Assembly: GCA_030867875.1 (NCBI GenBank)
Contig: JAOWCC010000019.1
Location: 33,151,976 to 33,215,975, forward strand
Length of the DNA: 64,000 bases
Reading direction: 5' to 3'
DNA from: Actinernus sp. WN-2022
Lineage: Eukaryota > Cnidaria > Anthozoa > Actiniaria > Actinernidae
A program made the translations under genes and the position numbers. Shown here piece by piece: positions 57,401 to 60,400 of this stretch. The stretch's first letter is position 1. Each line of letters starts with the position of its first letter. A model generated the notes under the pieces. It was not told where the DNA came from, searched no databases, and saw only the letters and a program-made list of their open reading frames with translations.

Positions 57401-60400
57401 CGTGTGAAGATATCACTTTTTAGAAAGAAATTTACACTGGTATTTCATCGAAAATTATATATTAATAATATTTTTTCATACCAAACATCAATAGCTATCA
57501 AACGAACTCATTTTTTTAATCAAACACTCGCTTGATAAACATCGCGTAAAGTTTTTGTTCAATCGCCGATGAACTGAAACAAATTAATCCAGCATTTCAT
57601 ACAAACTATCAGGTTTATTTTATCGCGTTTTGTACTCGTCGCTTTTTTTTTCACCGAAAAAAAATAGAAGAAATCAACGGGAAGCAGTTTAATTTTGGAT
57701 GAACAATATTGAATTAACAGCCAGGTGTTTAATTCAATTCTCCGTATGGTAATTCTGCTCGAGGGCAGAAAGATAACAACTTCAATAGGATTCAGCTATA
57801 TATTGAAAATTATATTTTGTTATGTTTGTGCTATGAAATAGTTATTCTCTGTTAAATGTATGTACCAGGTTAACATATGCAATAAAGGCAAACTGTTCCC
57901 AAGTAAGAAACCCATCAACGGAATACTGCTAAATACTACATGCAAATGTTTGCTTTTATTAACAATGCATTGAACAACTGGTTAGCAGCTGTACCGGGTA
58001 GCACTCAGGCCCTTATTGCCAAGTTACACAAGCTTGCGCCAACACTGATAAGGATTCGTTGAAGAAAACCAGCAAGAAAGAGAAAGGCTAGGCTGCGGAA
58101 GTTAAATGACCCTTCTTCAGCGAGAAGGGAAAATACAGCAGCTCCTATAAAACACGTCCAGGCTGCATCGAGCAAGAAGATAAATACGACGAAAAACAAG
58201 TGGTTTGAAAAGGCAAAGTCACACACTGACACACTTAGAATTGATAGAGAAATAACCACGACGAAAAACAAGTGGTTTGAAAAGGCAAAGTCACACACTG
58301 ACACACTGTGCTCAAAGCCAAAAAGCGACCGAAAGATATCGCAAAAACATGTCTAACTTTCAAATTGGTACAAAATAAACTGACAAGAAAGCAATGATGA
58401 CCAGCCCTCGGTCAAATCTCAATTGCTCCAAGACTCTCGATGGAAAGGAAGCAATGAAAGTCGCTACGTTAGTTCTCAGCTCCATAGAAATTCCCCTCAC
58501 CGCCATTGGTAATATGCTGATCTGTTGGGCGGTGTACAAATACGAACATTTACGGACTCCAGCTAATACCCTGCTCGTGAGCCTCTCGATAGCAGACATG
58601 ATGTATGTAGTTGTGTTCGCCACTAACATTGCCCTCTTGTTATTTGAAGATATGGAGAGCGATGACTTCTGCCTGTTTTATTCCACAATGTATTCCCTTC
58701 CTTGCGTACTAACAATCTTTCACCTGAGCTGCATCAGTGTAGACAGGTTGTTAGCGATCAAGTATCCACTGCGCTATATGTACTGGGTGACAAATCGCCG
58801 AGCTGCTATCGTGGCCGCCATCTTGTGGATCATGTCACTTCTTTATAGCACAGAGAAGTGGTTTGTGAAAATGAGCGATGAAAGAGGGGTCGCATTTTGG
58901 AAACTCATGAGTCGGTGCTTTAAGCCCGAACATAACATTACAGCCGCGCACGGCCGCACGGTCATAGTCATAATCCACCTACTCATAGGTTATCTCATCC
59001 CGTGCCTTATAATGCTCACTAGCTACGCCATTATATTCAAAATATCTCGACAGCAATTCAAGCAGCTCCACCCAATAACAAACACCCAAGCCCGGAGGAA
59101 AGTAGAGATGAAGGCTGCCCGGACGATAGTAGTCGTCCTCGGCTCATTCCTCATCTTGTACTCGCCTCTCTATATTTTTGTTTTAGTACATGTAATAGAT
59201 CAAGATGGCCCGCCCCGAGAGTGTGACTTTAAGATCAGAAAAATAGAGCCTTTGACTCTTTTTGCATCACTTGCAGCTTGGATAAACCCAGTCGTCTATG
59301 CTCTCACTAACCAGGAGTTTAAGGAGGCGTTTAGGAAAATCTTCAGGAACATATCTGGGAAGCTTCGCTTGGAAAAGTGTTGTACGGGACATGATATTCA
59401 AGGATGAGTCCAGGCCAAGAAAACAATGACTGAACGAAAACGATCATACACTTTAAATTTAACTTTAGATTTAGCGATTCTTACATTTATTGCATTGAAG
59501 AAAAAGGGAAAAAAAACGAAATTATATTTCTTAGATGGGGGAGAAACTTCTGAGACTTCATTTGTTCTAATGCTAGAAGTATCAGAGTTGTTGAAAAATT
59601 AAAAGTTTTAAACATACAGATGAAAGGTTACGTAAAAGTAATAAAATTTGCCGTTCTGTCGTAAAATCCTTTTTCTTTCTCCGGAATAAAACACCCTGTC
59701 GACGTGGAATTTTCTGTATAGACTTTTATTATCGCTGTCTAGAATATATACAAAGAACAGCTTTACACACTCAAAACAAGATAGACACCTAAACTCATCT
59801 GGAAATGCTTTTCCCTAGTCAAGACAAGATAAGAATACTGAAAAATATACCTGAAATTTAGCTGAAGCTGCTTCTTTGCGTGTCGGTTCTTCAAAAATAA
59901 TTTGAAGAGAACGGCGAAGTTGGAGCCAAGCAATGTCACTGACATTATTCCACCGAGGCATTTAAGACAAACAAAGATTCACAGGAGGCGAACTGTTTAG
60001 TTAGCTGTATACGTACTAATTGAATTTAAAAGTTTTAAACATACAGATAAAAGGCTACGTAAAAGCAATAACATTTGCCGTTCTGTCATAATTGTTTTTT
60101 TCGAATTTGCTCCGGAACAAAACACCCTATCGACGTGGAATTTTCTGTGTATATTTGTATATATATTTGTATACATATCTGTGTATATTTGTATATATTT
60201 TTATTATCGATGTCTAGAATATACAAAGAACAGCTTTGTAGAACTTATAGTTTAGACTTTTGATGACGTCACATGCAAACAACGAAAAAGGCATCTATTT
60301 TCAGAATTTCTGAACACAAAACACACAAAACAAGACAAGACATAATCTAACTTTGAAAGGGTTTCACTCTTACTTTCAGCCAATCAGAAATGGCTCTCAC

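Noticed and set aside
60075..60263. 62-codon Ile/Cys/Tyr-rich frame
   Set aside because: It is a TATATTTGTA simple-repeat expansion inside a duplicated 3' flank.
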